Shown in pieces: positions 52,802 to 62,649 of a stretch of 64,000 nt of DNA (position 1 is its first letter; each line of letters opens with the position of its first letter). Position numbers and translations under genes: made by a program. The notes below the pieces were generated by a model. It was not told the origin of the DNA, made no database searches, and saw only the letters and a list, made by a program, of their open reading frames with translations. Source of the stretch: Lentiprolixibacter aurantiacus (lineage in GTDB: Bacteria > Bacteroidota > Bacteroidia > Flavobacteriales > Flavobacteriaceae); the NCBI RefSeq assembly GCF_026241225.1, contig NZ_JAPFQP010000001.1, positions 248,001 through 312,000 on the forward strand, given 5' to 3'.

Positions 52802-53457
52802 TGGACCCAATTTACAGAAGCGTCACTTCCCTGGACTGGATTACCGCTATAATCCTGCTAAGCCTGCTTATTCTGGTTATTGCAAAGCGTTTATTTTCCA
52901 TACGATTCACCAACTTTGTCATCCTTCCGTTCAACAGCAAATATGTCTTTTTATACAATAAAAAAGATCGGTTGAACCATGGTTTTCACCTCTTCCTGAC
53001 GGTTTTCCAGTTGTTGAATTTATCCCTTTACCTTTTCTGGATAGTGAATATTTTTAACGGGCCTGATAGGGATTTATCCCCGCTTTCCTTTCTGATGATA
53101 CTTGGGCTGGTGCTTATTTTCTTTCTTACCAAGATCATCCTGCAACTTGGGAATGCGGTGGTTTTCGACAATTTCAGAATCATCTCGGAATTTATCTTTA
53201 AAAAAGTTTCCTACCTGAATTACAGCGGTGGCGTAATGTTGATTGCCAATGTGATCTTTACCTATATAGATCCGGGAGCATTGACTGTATTTTATATAAG
53301 TTTTGTACTGATTCTATTAATAAATATCGTGGGCTGGGTCAATATAATCAAGAGCAGGCAAAAATTCATTCTTTCCTACTTTTTCTATTTTATTTTGTAC
53401 CTTTGCGCACTTGAAATTAGCCCCCTGGTGATCATTGCTCACTATCTAAATGCCTAA
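52801..53457 (+). CDS. DUF4271 membrane protein
   Basis: 218 residues and about six membrane helices. The VILPFNSKYVFLYNKKDRLNHGFHLF block is the DUF4271 signature, a family confined to Bacteroidota with no known function. It is regularly found just upstream of a uroporphyrinogen-III synthase-like gene, as here (5 bases). Confidence 0.8.
   Translation: MDPIYRSVTSLDWITAIILLSLLILVIAKRLFSIRFTNFVILPFNSKYVFLYNKKDRLNHGFHLFLTVFQLLNLSLYLFWIVNIFNGPDRDLSPLSFLMILGLVLIFFLTKIILQLGNAVVFDNFRIISEFIFKKVSYLNYSGGVMLIANVIFTYIDPGALTVFYISFVLILLINIVGWVNIIKSRQKFILSYFFYFILYLCALEISPLVIIAHYLNA
53398..53405 (+). promoter_or_regulatory. Internal -7 box ahead of hemD
   Basis: TACCTTTG (TAnnTTTG) lies inside the end of the DUF4271 gene, 57 bases before the hemD ATG, so hemD may also be transcribed alone. 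Confidence 0.4.
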
Positions 53458-53462
53458 GGTAA

Positions 53463-54209
53463 ATGAAAGTAAAAACAATTTTAGTTTCCCAGCCAGAACC
53501 TAAAATGGAGAACTCTCCCTATTTGCGTCTCATTGAAAAAGAAAAGGTTAAAGTAGATTTCCGGCCTTTTATCCATGTTGAAGGCGTTGATGCAAAAAGT
53601 GTAAGGCAACAGAAAATAGATCTCAACGATTATACTGCCATTATCCTTACCAGCAGAAATTCTGTAGATCACTTCTTTCGCATTGCTGAGGAAATGCGTT
53701 TCAAAGTGCCGGATACTATGAAGTACTTCTGCCAGTCTGAAGCCGTTGCCTACTATCTCCAGAAATACGTGGTTTACCGGAAGCGCAAGATCTATGTGGG
53801 CAAGCGTACCTTCAATGAATTGATTCCTTTGATTAAGAAATACAAGGATGAAAAATTCCTTTTGCCTTCATCAGATGTGCTTAAAACGACTATACCAAAT
53901 GCCCTGGATGATCTTGGGATTAACTGGACCCGTGGTATTTTTTACAAAACAGTGATCAGCGATCTTTCGGACTTGAGGAACGTGTATTACGATATACTGG
54001 TTTTCTTCAGCCCGTCCGGAATCGAGTCACTATTGAAGAACTTCCCGGATTTTGAACAAAACAATACCCGCATAGCCGTTTTTGGGAATTCCACAATGAA
54101 AACGGCCACAGATGCCGGACTCAGGATCGATATTAAGGCACCAACACCGGAAACACCTTCCATGACGATGGCCCTTCAGAAATACATAACCAACGTCAAC
54201 AAAAAATAA
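53463..54209 (+). CDS. hemD: Uroporphyrinogen-III synthase family protein
   Basis: 248 residues without a signal peptide. The two-lobed HemD fold is suggested by ILTSRNSVDHFF at about residue 60 and DILVFFSPSGIESLL near 180, and by the closing VFGNSTMKTATDAGLRIDIKAPTPETPSMTMAL. It closes hydroxymethylbilane with inversion of ring D on the way to haem. Sequence conservation in this family is weak, so the call rests on motif order and on the common DUF4271 neighbour. A strong terminator follows. Confidence 0.8.
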   Translation: MKVKTILVSQPEPKMENSPYLRLIEKEKVKVDFRPFIHVEGVDAKSVRQQKIDLNDYTAIILTSRNSVDHFFRIAEEMRFKVPDTMKYFCQSEAVAYYLQKYVVYRKRKIYVGKRTFNELIPLIKKYKDEKFLLPSSDVLKTTIPNALDDLGINWTRGIFYKTVISDLSDLRNVYYDILVFFSPSGIESLLKNFPDFEQNNTRIAVFGNSTMKTATDAGLRIDIKAPTPETPSMTMALQKYITNVNKK

Positions 54210-54215
54210 TTCATA

Positions 54216-54241
54216 ACCCCGGTAAGCACCGGGGTTTTTTG
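54216..54241 (+). terminator. Rho-independent terminator of hemD
   Basis: 9-bp stem AACCCCGGT/ACCGGGGTT with a 4-base loop and a run of six T, 7 bases after the hemD stop codon. Confidence 0.9.
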
Positions 54242-54268
54242 TTCCTTACAGAAACTTAAGCTTCCAGG

Positions 54269-54667
54269 TTAGTCGTTGCCGGCTGACTTGAATCTGACTG
54301 CCCCTATCCCCAGAAGAACCCACGCCGAAATCATCAGCAGTCCGCCAATGGGGGTAACAAACCCGATAGCCCTGAAATCAAATCCAGTGAGGTCATTGGT
54401 AGCCAGAAAGTAAATGGAGAAAGAAAAAAACACTACCCCAAAGACCGTGAGGTAGAATGCTGTTTTCAGATATTTAGCCGATATCCCTTTTAGTTGTGAT
54501 ACTATCAACAGAAGCAGGGCATGGTACATCTGATATTTCACACCCGTTTCAAAAGTGTCCAACTGAGACCCGGCAAGCACGGCTTCCAGTCCATGGGCGC
54601 CAAAGGCTCCTAAAATAATAGCCATAACACCAAATAGAATTCCCACGAGAAATATTGTTTTGTTCAT
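54269..54667 (-). CDS. DUF423 (YgdD-like) membrane protein
   Basis: 132 residues, four membrane helices. Opening MNKTIFLVGILFGVMAIILG followed by FGAHGLEAVLAGSQLDTFETG is the DUF423/YgdD signature. The function is unknown. A TATCTTTG box lies on the minus strand at 54726-54733, 59 bases upstream of its start. Confidence 0.88.
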   Translation of the reverse strand: MNKTIFLVGILFGVMAIILGAFGAHGLEAVLAGSQLDTFETGVKYQMYHALLLLIVSQLKGISAKYLKTAFYLTVFGVVFFSFSIYFLATNDLTGFDFRAIGFVTPIGGLLMISAWVLLGIGAVRFKSAGND

Positions 54668-54751
54668 AACTTAAAGGGTAAGTTTTCTTATAAATATCAC
54701 AATTTGATACCTTAGCTCAGGTAGTCAAAGATAATCACAGTTGATAATAGA

Positions 54752-56122
54752 ATGAGAAAAATACTGGTCATCGGGGCGGGCAAATCAACTGCCTACCTGA
54801 TGAATTACTTCCTTGAAAAATCGGACTCGGAACAACTGGAGCTCCATGTGGCAGATCTAAACCCTGAAAATGTTCCCTTCTTTGTAAGTTCGCACCCTTC
54901 ATGCAAAGTGATCCCTCTGGATATCATGGACGATTCCCAGAGGATCTCCTGTATTAAGGAGGCAGATATTGTGGTATCCATGTTACCCGCCAGGTTCCAC
55001 ATCAAAGTAGCTGAAGATTGTCTCAACTTTGGCAAGCATCTGGTTACTGCTTCTTACATCAGCAAAGAAATCCGGGCCCTGGATAATGCCGTAAAGGAAA
55101 AAGGGCTTGTATTCATGAATGAAATAGGCCTGGATCCTGGAATAGATCATATGAGTGCTATGAAAATCATTGATAGCATTCGTGATAAGGGAGGTAAAAT
55201 GCTGCTGTTTGAGTCCTTTACCGGCGGGCTGGTTGCACCTGAAAGCGATAATAACCTGTGGAACTACAAGTTCACCTGGAACCCCAGGAATGTTGTCATG
55301 GCTGGTCAGGGGGGAGCAGCTAAATTTATACAGGAAGGCACCTATAAATATATCCCATACCATAAGTTGTTCCGCAGGACAGAGTTTCTGGATATTCCCG
55401 GATATGGCAAATTTGAAGCCTATCCTAATAGGGATTCGCTCAATTACCGTGAAGATTATGGCCTGAAGGACGTGTTAACCCTGTACCGGGGTACCATGCG
55501 GCGTGTTGGTTTTTCAAAAGCCTGGAACATGTTTGTACAGCTGGGAATGACAGATGACCAGTATGTGATTGAAAATTCAGAAGGCATGTCTTATCGTGAT
55601 TTTACGAACCTCTTCCTTCCCTATTCTCCCACAGATTCGGTGGAGTTGAAATTAAGACACTACCTGAAAATTGACCAGGACGACATTATGTGGGAAAAGC
55701 TGATTGAACTGGACCTTTTCAATCCCCATAAATTCTTTACCCTTAAAAATGCTACCCCAGCCCAGTTATTGCAGAAAATACTGGAAGAAAAATGGACCCT
55801 GAACGAAGACGAAAAGGATATGATTGTGATGTATCATAAGTTTGGTTATGAACTTAAGGGTCAGAAAAAACAAATAGATGCCAATATGGTGGTTATAGGG
55901 GAGGACCGCACCTATACGGCAATGGCAAAAACGGTAGGCCTGCCTGTTGCTATAGCTACCCTGGCTATCCTTAATGGAAGGATCAAAACACCGGGCGTGC
56001 AGATCCCCATAAGGAAAGAAGTATATGAACCCATACTCAAAGAGCTCGCTTCCCATGATGTTGTTTTCCAGGAATATCAAGTTCCCTATCTGGGATATAA
56101 TCCTGACTCAGTAGCGAGTTAA
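54752..56122 (+). CDS. Saccharopine dehydrogenase family (reductase) protein
   Basis: 456 residues. N-terminal Rossmann start ILVIGAGKSTAYLMNYFL, then MLPARFHIKVAEDCLNFGKHLVTASY and the family segment EIGLDPGIDHMSAMKIID. The length matches the glutamate-forming saccharopine reductase of lysine metabolism, and similar enzymes act in carboxyspermidine and related pathways. An Lrp-type regulator follows after 70 bases. The exact substrate is not certain. Confidence 0.88.
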   Translation: MRKILVIGAGKSTAYLMNYFLEKSDSEQLELHVADLNPENVPFFVSSHPSCKVIPLDIMDDSQRISCIKEADIVVSMLPARFHIKVAEDCLNFGKHLVTASYISKEIRALDNAVKEKGLVFMNEIGLDPGIDHMSAMKIIDSIRDKGGKMLLFESFTGGLVAPESDNNLWNYKFTWNPRNVVMAGQGGAAKFIQEGTYKYIPYHKLFRRTEFLDIPGYGKFEAYPNRDSLNYREDYGLKDVLTLYRGTMRRVGFSKAWNMFVQLGMTDDQYVIENSEGMSYRDFTNLFLPYSPTDSVELKLRHYLKIDQDDIMWEKLIELDLFNPHKFFTLKNATPAQLLQKILEEKWTLNEDEKDMIVMYHKFGYELKGQKKQIDANMVVIGEDRTYTAMAKTVGLPVAIATLAILNGRIKTPGVQIPIRKEVYEPILKELASHDVVFQEYQVPYLGYNPDSVAS

Positions 56123-56192
56123 CATTTGTTATAAAAATAGTACCTTTCGCTTATCATTTAATTTAATAAACTAGTAATAGCCTAACATATTA

Positions 56193-56642
56193 ATGAAATT
56201 AGATGGAATAGATAAACGGATCCTCAGGCATCTCATGGAGGACGCCCGTACCCCTATCCTTGAAATTGCGAGAGATATAGGCATTTCCGGTGCAGCTATA
56301 CATCAGCGCCTCAGAAAGCTTGAAAAATCAGGCCTTATTTCTGGCTCAAAATTTGTGATCAACCCCAGGGTACTGGGCTACCGGACCATGGCGTATATTG
56401 GGATCTACCTGGATAAAGCCATGAGCAATCCCAAAGCAGTCAAGGAACTGGAAAAGATTCCCGAAGTTCTGGAGTGCCATTACACTACAGGGGACTGGTC
56501 TATCCTGATCAAGGTCCTATGCCGCGACAATGAACATTTAATGTTGCTTCTGAATAAGAAAATCCAGCAGATAGAAGGGGTTTCCCGCACGGAAACCTTT
56601 ATTTCCCTTGCCCAGCAAATTGACCGTCAGATCAGCATTTAG
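56193..56642 (+). CDS. Lrp/AsnC-family transcriptional regulator
   Basis: 149 residues. N-terminal helix-turn-helix (ILEIARDIGISGAAIHQRLRKLEKSG, about residues 18-43) and a C-terminal RAM ligand-binding domain (about 65-145) with YHYT-type GDWSILIKV core. Lrp proteins sense amino acids as octamers. Neighbours include a lysine-pathway dehydrogenase (upstream) and alanine dehydrogenase (about 0.8 kb away), which are plausible targets. Confidence 0.92.
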   Translation: MKLDGIDKRILRHLMEDARTPILEIARDIGISGAAIHQRLRKLEKSGLISGSKFVINPRVLGYRTMAYIGIYLDKAMSNPKAVKELEKIPEVLECHYTTGDWSILIKVLCRDNEHLMLLLNKKIQQIEGVSRTETFISLAQQIDRQISI

Positions 56643-56670
56643 GGAACCTAAATACTATAAGCCAGGTTGG

Positions 56671-57366
56671 CTAGTCACGTCCTCCAAAGACCTGCAACCC
56701 CCAGTAAACCAGGGTAGCCAGGGATCCGATAGCGGCTACAAGATAAGTTCGGGCTGCCCATTTCAATGCATCCTGAGAACCTTTGTACTCCTCCTGAGTA
56801 ACCATGTTTTTGCTGCGCAACCAGGCAAGCGCCCGGTTACTTGCATCATACTCCACCGGAAGGGTTATGAAGCTGAAGATAGTTGCCAGCCCCATCATTA
56901 TAAGCCCTGCAACTGCAATGTAAAAGCCAAGCCCAAGTCCTGCACCGGCACCTAACATAAGTCCACCGAATACGACCCACATAGACAGGCTGGAAGTTAC
57001 ACTTACCACAGGCACCAGTTTGGAACGCATGGTTAACCACTCATATGCCGTGGCGTGCTGAACCGCGTGCCCGCATTCATGGGCTGCTACGGCCGCAGCG
57101 GCGGCGTTTCGCTGACTGTATACTCCCTCACTTAGGTTTACTGTCTTATCCCTGGGATTATAGTGGTCCGAGAGCATTCCCGGAGTTGAGACCACCTTTA
57201 CGTCGTATATGCCGTGATCCGAAAGCATCTTCTCTGCAATTTCGGCCCCGCTCATTCCATTGCGAAGATGCACTTTGGAATAGTAGTTAAACTTACTTTT
57301 TAGCCTGCTGCTAACCAACCAGCTGATCAGTGCAATGGCTCCAATTAAGATATAATAGGACATCAT
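56671..57366 (-). CDS. YugP-type zinc metallopeptidase
   Basis: 231 residues from the first of two tandem ATG codons (57366 and 57363); an upstream in-frame start at 57396 would add ten charged residues. N-terminal helix, then the zincin motif HECGH (AAHECGHAVQHA, about residues 104-115) and several C-terminal membrane helices that form the neutral zinc metallopeptidase/DUF1751-like YugP fold. The role is probably membrane protein quality control; that is inference. Confidence 0.85.
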   Translation of the reverse strand: MMSYYILIGAIALISWLVSSRLKSKFNYYSKVHLRNGMSGAEIAEKMLSDHGIYDVKVVSTPGMLSDHYNPRDKTVNLSEGVYSQRNAAAAAVAAHECGHAVQHATAYEWLTMRSKLVPVVSVTSSLSMWVVFGGLMLGAGAGLGLGFYIAVAGLIMMGLATIFSFITLPVEYDASNRALAWLRSKNMVTQEEYKGSQDALKWAARTYLVAAIGSLATLVYWGLQVFGGRD

Positions 57367-57412
57367 AATTTCTCTGCGTTTATTATAAAAATACAATTTC
57401 TAAAAGCAAAAA

Positions 57413-57433
57413 TCCCGCCAAAAAATGGCGGGA
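57413..57433 (-). terminator. Rho-independent terminator of ald
   Basis: 8-bp stem TCCCGCCA/TGGCGGGA with a 5-base loop. On the minus strand it is followed by TTTTTGCTTTTAG, 25 bases after the ald stop codon. Confidence 0.85.
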
Positions 57434-57458
57434 CTTTAAAAACTGACAGATTGTACTA

Positions 57459-58559
57459 CTAAGCCATCTCAAGTTTTTCAGGAAATACTGATTTCAGTCC
57501 ATCGTATACGATTTCCCCGTTTACTATATTAAGGCCCTTTTGCAGGGTCATATCATCTGAACAGGCCTCCTCCCACCCTTTTTCAGCAAGCGACAGTACA
57601 TAAGGCAGGGTTACATTGGTGAGTGCCAGGGTAGAAGTGTAGGGAACTGCGCCCGGCATATTGGCCACACAATAATGGACTACATCGTCGATGATAAAGA
57701 TGGGATCCTCATGGGTTGTGGGTTTGCTGGTTTCCACACAGCCCCCCTGGTCTACAGCCACATCTACAATAACCGCACCCGGGTGCATGGTTTTCAGCAT
57801 ATCTCTTGTAATAAGTTTAGGCGCTTTAGCTCCTTTGATGAGAACACCCCCAACAATCAGGTCGTGGGTACGAACATGTTTACGGATGTTGTATTCACTG
57901 GAATATTGGGTCATTACATGTGGAGGCATAATATCATTAACATAGCGCAAACGCTTCATATCCACATCCAGTATAGTAACATGAGCCCCCAGGCCAGCCG
58001 CCATTTTGGCAGCCTGGATCCCCACTGTTCCGGCACCCAGCACAAGTACGCGTCCCGGAGGAACACCGGGAACACCACCAAGCAAAACACCTTTCCCCTT
58101 TACCGGTTTCTCCAAATATTTGGCCCCCTGTTGTATGGCCATCCTGCCCGCAACCTCAGACATAGGGGTCAGCAGGGGAAGCGTGCCATCAGTATCCTCC
58201 ACAGTCTCATAGGCAATACAGATAGCCTTGCTGTCTATCATTGCCCTGGTAAGCTTTTCGCTGGAGGCAAAATGAAAGTAGGTAAAGACTACCTGCCCTT
58301 CCCTTATCAGAGGGTATTCAGGAGGAGTAGGTTCCTTAACCTTGACAATCATCTCGCTCCTGGCGTATACCTCTTCAATCGTATCCAGGATTTCCGCCCC
58401 GTATTTTTCGTAAACATCGTTCGTAAATCCGCTACCTATGCCGGCACCAGATTGTACATAAACCGTGTGGCCCTTATGGGTTAGTTCCAGCACTCCGGCA
58501 GGGGTCATCCCAACCCTGCTTTCGTTGTTTTTGGTCTCTTTAGGAATCCCTACAATCAT
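57459..58559 (-). CDS. ald: Alanine dehydrogenase
   Basis: 366 residues, the usual family length. N-terminal [19 protein letters not shown] and the substrate-domain [10 protein letters not shown], then the NAD-binding [44 protein letters not shown] follows. Reversibly deaminates L-alanine to pyruvate and ammonia with NAD. Single gene with its own terminator. Its upstream region (58560-58815) contains a lone ATCGATAAAATG and a 10-bp hairpin. Confidence 0.95.
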   Translation of the reverse strand: MIVGIPKETKNNESRVGMTPAGVLELTHKGHTVYVQSGAGIGSGFTNDVYEKYGAEILDTIEEVYARSEMIVKVKEPTPPEYPLIREGQVVFTYFHFASSEKLTRAMIDSKAICIAYETVEDTDGTLPLLTPMSEVAGRMAIQQGAKYLEKPVKGKGVLLGGVPGVPPGRVLVLGAGTVGIQAAKMAAGLGAHVTILDVDMKRLRYVNDIMPPHVMTQYSSEYNIRKHVRTHDLIVGGVLIKGAKAPKLITRDMLKTMHPGAVIVDVAVDQGGCVETSKPTTHEDPIFIIDDVVHYCVANMPGAVPYTSTLALTNVTLPYVLSLAEKGWEEACSDDMTLQKGLNIVNGEIVYDGLKSVFPEKLEMA

Positions 58560-58620
58560 TTTGTTCAGTTTTTAGTTTAGAAGTTAAAATTGTTTAGTTT
58601 GAAACAAAAAAACGAAATTA

Positions 58621-58632
58621 ATCGATAAAATG
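58621..58632 (-). promoter_or_regulatory. Lone half of the T9SS-gene element, upstream of ald
   Basis: ATCGATAAAATG, the same 12-mer as the left half of element B at 44606, 61 bases before the ald ATG. The other half is absent. Confidence 0.25.
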
Positions 58633-58668
58633 CAGGGGTAACAGTTTAAAAACTACTATTTTTTTGTT

Positions 58669-58695
58669 CACACCCCCTTATAATTAGGGGGTGTG
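58669..58695. repeat. Perfect 10-bp inverted repeat between ald and leuS
   Basis: CACACCCCCT-TATAATT-AGGGGGTGTG, a GC-rich stem of ten pairs with a 7-base loop in AT-rich surroundings. No T tract follows on either strand, so a terminator is unlikely; it could be an operator or 5' leader structure of ald. Confidence 0.5.
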
Positions 58696-58815
58696 TATGT
58701 ATAAAATATACTTTAAATAAGCCATACCACTAAAAAGGAAAGGTGCAGGATTATACTACCCCTGGCAAGGATTTATAGAATTAAAATTATTTAAGCAGCG
58801 TTTCTTCAGTACAGG

Positions 58816-61650
58816 CTAGCCAACGATATTGACAATTTTGCCCGGAACAACAATAACCCTTTTAGGAGTCCTTCCCTGCAATTGAGCCTGGGTTTTCTCA
58901 TGCTCCATAACCACTTTCTCAATTTCTTCTTTGCTCATATCCAGGGGAAGTTCAAGGGTAAAGCGCAACTTTCCATTGAAGGAAATAGGATAATCCTTGG
59001 TATCTTCTACCAGATACTTCGCATCAAAAACAGGAAATGGTGCGGTTGCAATTGAGGTGGTATGGCCCAGTTTATGCCACAGTTCTTCAGCAATATGGGG
59101 CGCATAGGGGGAAATAAGAACAGACAGGCCAGACAGGATTTCCCTGTTGCTACACTTTTGTGAAGAAAGTTCGTTAACGCAGATCATGAAGGTTGAAACC
59201 GAGGTGTTGAAGGAGAAATTCTCGATATCTTCCTCAACTTTCTTAATGGTTTTATGCAAACTTTTCAAGGCGGTCTTATCCGGTTCTCCTTCCTCCACAT
59301 AGAAACTCCCGTCGGCCCCGGAATGGTAGAGCTTCCATAATTTCTTCAGGAACCCATATACTCCTGTGATCCCGGCTGTATTCCAGGGCTTGGCCTGCTC
59401 CAGAGGCCCGAGGAACATTTCATAAAGTCTCAGCGCATCGGCCCCGTAATCTGTACATATCTCATCAGGGTTGACCACATTGTATTTGGATTTGGACATT
59501 TTTTCAACTTCCCGGCCCACAAGGTATTTGCCATCTTCCAGAATAAACTCACTGTCACTGAACTCAGGGCGCCATTGCTTAAATGCTTCAATATCCAGCT
59601 CATCCGAAGCATTGATCAGGGATACATCCGCATGAATAGGAGCAACTTTAGCATCTCCCACCAAACCTTTGGAGATCAACCTATTGGTGCCTTCTTCCCG
59701 GTAAACAAAAGCACTTGTTCCCAGGATCATCCCCTGATTGATCAATTTACATGCATATTCATCCACTGGGGCAATCCCCAGATCGAACATAAACTTTTGC
59801 CAGAACCTGGAATACAGAAGGTGGCCTGTGGCATGTTCTACCCCTCCGATGTACAGGTCCACTTCCCTCCAGTAATTTATCGCATCCTGGGAATAAATCT
59901 CATCATCATTCCATGGATCCATATATCGGTTGAAATACTGCGAACTCCCGGCCCATCCGGGCATTGTATTCAATTCCAGCGGAAATACGGTTTGGTTATC
60001 TATAAGGTCATTGGAAACTACCTGAGCTTTCGTCACATCCCAGGCCCAGACGCTCGCATTGCCCAAAGGCGGATCTCCGGTTTCGGTTGGCAGGTATTTC
60101 TCCACCTCCGGCAGGGTAAGCGGCAGATGTTCTTCCCCTATCAACTGGGGTAATCCTTCCCTGTAATAGACCGGGAAGGGTTCTCCCCAGTAGCGTTGCC
60201 GGCTGAATACCGCGTCCCTCAATCGATAATTGATCTTACCTTTACCCATTCCCAATTTTTCCAATTCTTCTATAACCTTCCTGGTGGCCTGTTTATAATT
60301 CAAACCATCCAGGAAATTAGAATTGGCAATTACAGTATTGGCCTTGTCCGCATAAGCTTCTTCGGAAATATCCACTCCCTCAAAGATATTGGGTATGGGA
60401 ATGTCAAAATATTTGGCAAAATCGTAGTCGCGCTGGTCGCCACAGGGAACAGACATTACAGCCCCCGTTCCATAACCGGCAAGCACATAATCTCCAATCC
60501 ATATCGGAATCTTTGCTCCGGTAAAAGGGTGTCTGGCATAGGCTCCGGTAAAAGCACCGCTAATCCGCTTCACATCGGACAAACGGTCTCGTTCTGAACG
60601 TTTGGCAGTTGCCTCAACATAGGATTCTACCTCATCACGTTGCGCCTCTGTAGTAATCTTCTGAACCAGCTCATGTTCCGGTGCCAATGTCATAAAGCTA
60701 ACCCCAAATATGGTGTCGGGTCTTGTGGTGAACACCTCAATGGGATACACTTTTCTGTCCCTTTCGGCCGGAAAAGTTTCAAAGGTAACCGAGGCCCCTT
60801 CAGACCTGCCTATCCAGTTGGTCTGTGCATCTTTAAGCGACTGAGGCCAGTCTACGGTGGCGAGTCCATCCAGCAACCTTTGGGCATAAGCCGTGATGCG
60901 CATGCTCCACTGAGTCATTTTCTTGCGTATCACAGGATGCCCTCCCCGTTCAGACACACCGTTGACCACTTCGTCATTGGCCAGTACAGTACCCAAAGCC
61001 GGGCACCAGTTTACCTCTGTATCTGCAAGGTAGGTGAGCCTGTACTTAAGCAGGATTTGCTGCCTGTGCTCCTCAGAGAAAGAATTCCATTCCCGGGCCG
61101 AAAATTCAGGGGTATCCTCATCGCATGCCGCGTTGAGATTTGTATTACCCTCCTTTTCGAATCGAGAGACCAGTTGTTCTATGGGCTCTGCCTTATCGGA
61201 TTTGTAGTTGTACCAGGACTTAAACAGTTGCATAAAGACCCACTGCGTCCATTTGTAATATTTCGGATCCGAAGTGCGCACTTCCCGGTCCCAGTCATAG
61301 GAGAACCCTATTTTATCCATCTGCTCCCGATAGCGCTTAATATTTTTCTCAGTGGTTATTGCGGGATGCTGTCCGGTTTGAATGGCGTATTGTTCAGCAG
61401 GAAGCCCAAAAGAATCGTAGCCCATAGGGTGCAGCACATTAAACCCCTTGTGCCTTTTATAGCGGGCGTAGATATCACTTGCGATATATCCTAGAGGGTG
61501 GCCAACATGCAAGCCGGCCCCGGATGGATACGGGAACATGTCCAGCACATAGTACTTTTTCTGCCCCGGATCATTAGTGGCTTTAAAAGTTTTATTTTCT
61601 GCCCAATATTTCTGCCAGCGGGCCTCTATTTCCCTGAAGTTATACTTCAT
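58816..61650 (-). CDS. leuS: Leucyl-tRNA synthetase
   Basis: 944 residues. The HIGH motif is HVGH in YPSGAGLHVGHPLGY, KMSKS in VEKMSKSKYNVVNPDE is intact, and a large CP1 editing domain lies between, with TTRPDTIFGVSFMTLAPEH. An anticodon-binding helical domain and a short C-terminal domain close the chain. Charges tRNA-Leu. A TATTTTTG box lies at 61708-61715, 58 bases upstream. Confidence 0.96.
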   Translation of the reverse strand: MKYNFREIEARWQKYWAENKTFKATNDPGQKKYYVLDMFPYPSGAGLHVGHPLGYIASDIYARYKRHKGFNVLHPMGYDSFGLPAEQYAIQTGQHPAITTEKNIKRYREQMDKIGFSYDWDREVRTSDPKYYKWTQWVFMQLFKSWYNYKSDKAEPIEQLVSRFEKEGNTNLNAACDEDTPEFSAREWNSFSEEHRQQILLKYRLTYLADTEVNWCPALGTVLANDEVVNGVSERGGHPVIRKKMTQWSMRITAYAQRLLDGLATVDWPQSLKDAQTNWIGRSEGASVTFETFPAERDRKVYPIEVFTTRPDTIFGVSFMTLAPEHELVQKITTEAQRDEVESYVEATAKRSERDRLSDVKRISGAFTGAYARHPFTGAKIPIWIGDYVLAGYGTGAVMSVPCGDQRDYDFAKYFDIPIPNIFEGVDISEEAYADKANTVIANSNFLDGLNYKQATRKVIEELEKLGMGKGKINYRLRDAVFSRQRYWGEPFPVYYREGLPQLIGEEHLPLTLPEVEKYLPTETGDPPLGNASVWAWDVTKAQVVSNDLIDNQTVFPLELNTMPGWAGSSQYFNRYMDPWNDDEIYSQDAINYWREVDLYIGGVEHATGHLLYSRFWQKFMFDLGIAPVDEYACKLINQGMILGTSAFVYREEGTNRLISKGLVGDAKVAPIHADVSLINASDELDIEAFKQWRPEFSDSEFILEDGKYLVGREVEKMSKSKYNVVNPDEICTDYGADALRLYEMFLGPLEQAKPWNTAGITGVYGFLKKLWKLYHSGADGSFYVEEGEPDKTALKSLHKTIKKVEEDIENFSFNTSVSTFMICVNELSSQKCSNREILSGLSVLISPYAPHIAEELWHKLGHTTSIATAPFPVFDAKYLVEDTKDYPISFNGKLRFTLELPLDMSKEEIEKVVMEHEKTQAQLQGRTPKRVIVVPGKIVNIVG

Positions 61651-61707
61651 ATCACATGGTTTTGTGGAATCCTAACCCGGGGCAAACCCCGGAATTTCAG
61701 TCAACCG

Positions 61708-61715
61708 CAAAAATA
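61708..61715 (-). promoter_or_regulatory. Candidate -7 box of leuS
   Basis: The minus strand reads TATTTTTG (TAnnTTTG), 58 bases before the leuS start. Confidence 0.4.
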
Positions 61716-61761
61716 AGTTTATTCGATTTACTTTCCTATTTTTACAGCATTATAAGGCATC

Positions 61762-62640
61762 ATGAGCAAATCTTTTGACCGGTTTCAAAGACGTAAATTA
61801 ATTACCTCATATTTTTCGGTAACCCTTAGTATATCACTGGTTCTTTTTTTGCTGGGGATCCTGGGGCTGCTTGTACTCAATACCCAGAAACTGGCCGACC
61901 ACTTCAAGGAGCAGATCACGGTTACCGTCTTCCTGAAAGATGCAGCTAAGCAGGTAGAAATAGATCAGCTCGAAAAGCGGCTAGCCATGGCAGAGTATAC
62001 AAAGTCTACCCGGTTTGTCTCAAAAGAAGAGGCTGCCGAATTACACAGCACTGAAATCGGGGAGAATTTTATTGATTTCCTTGGGTATAACCCGTTGAGA
62101 AATTCGATTGACCTGCAACTCAATGCCACCTTCGTAGATTCCGAGCAGATTGCCACTATAGCAGAAGAACTCAGCACCCTGAGCTATGTAGAAGAAGTGA
62201 GTTATGACCAACCGCTGATTGCCTTGCTGACTGAAAATGTTAAGCGGGTGAGTTTATGGATCCTTGTGGCCAGTGCTGCTTTTACGTTGATTGCCGTTCT
62301 TTTGATCAACAGCTCCATACGGCTTTCCATCTATTCCAAAAGGTTTATCATTAAAACCATGCAAATGGTAGGTGCCACCAAAAGATTTATCCGCAGGCCT
62401 TTCATATGGACCAACATTAAACTGGGTATGTTCGGGGCGATTATTGCTGTTGGAGGACTGGCCATTGTGCTGTATTATTTTGATCAGTACTTCCCAGAAC
62501 TCAACCTTACACAGGATATCCTTATGCTGGGCATCCTATTTGCCTCTGTATTTGCCCTGGGCATAGTTATTTCCCTGATCAGCACATTTTTTGCCACCCA
62601 GCGTTTCCTGAACCTGCGAACTGATGATTTATATTATTAA
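61762..62640 (+). CDS. ftsX: Cell-division ABC permease
   Basis: 292 residues. N-terminal membrane helix (about 20-40), a periplasmic domain (about 45-160) with ITVTVFLKDAAKQ, then three membrane helices in the C-terminal half with the family's NSSIRLSIYSKRFIIKTMQMVGATKRFI loop. FtsX with FtsE links the divisome to peptidoglycan hydrolases. No ftsE gene is adjacent, which is usual in Bacteroidota. It is first in an ftsX-DUF3098-uppP-truB operon. Confidence 0.9.
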   Translation: MSKSFDRFQRRKLITSYFSVTLSISLVLFLLGILGLLVLNTQKLADHFKEQITVTVFLKDAAKQVEIDQLEKRLAMAEYTKSTRFVSKEEAAELHSTEIGENFIDFLGYNPLRNSIDLQLNATFVDSEQIATIAEELSTLSYVEEVSYDQPLIALLTENVKRVSLWILVASAAFTLIAVLLINSSIRLSIYSKRFIIKTMQMVGATKRFIRRPFIWTNIKLGMFGAIIAVGGLAIVLYYFDQYFPELNLTQDILMLGILFASVFALGIVISLISTFFATQRFLNLRTDDLYY

Positions 62641-62649
62641 TTTTGGCCA

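Noticed and set aside
56637-56653. Small inverted repeat ATTTAGG-GAA-CCTAAAT between the lrp stop and the YugP gene
   Set aside because: Arms are 7 bp and AU-rich with a 3-base loop and no T tract, too weak to call a terminator.
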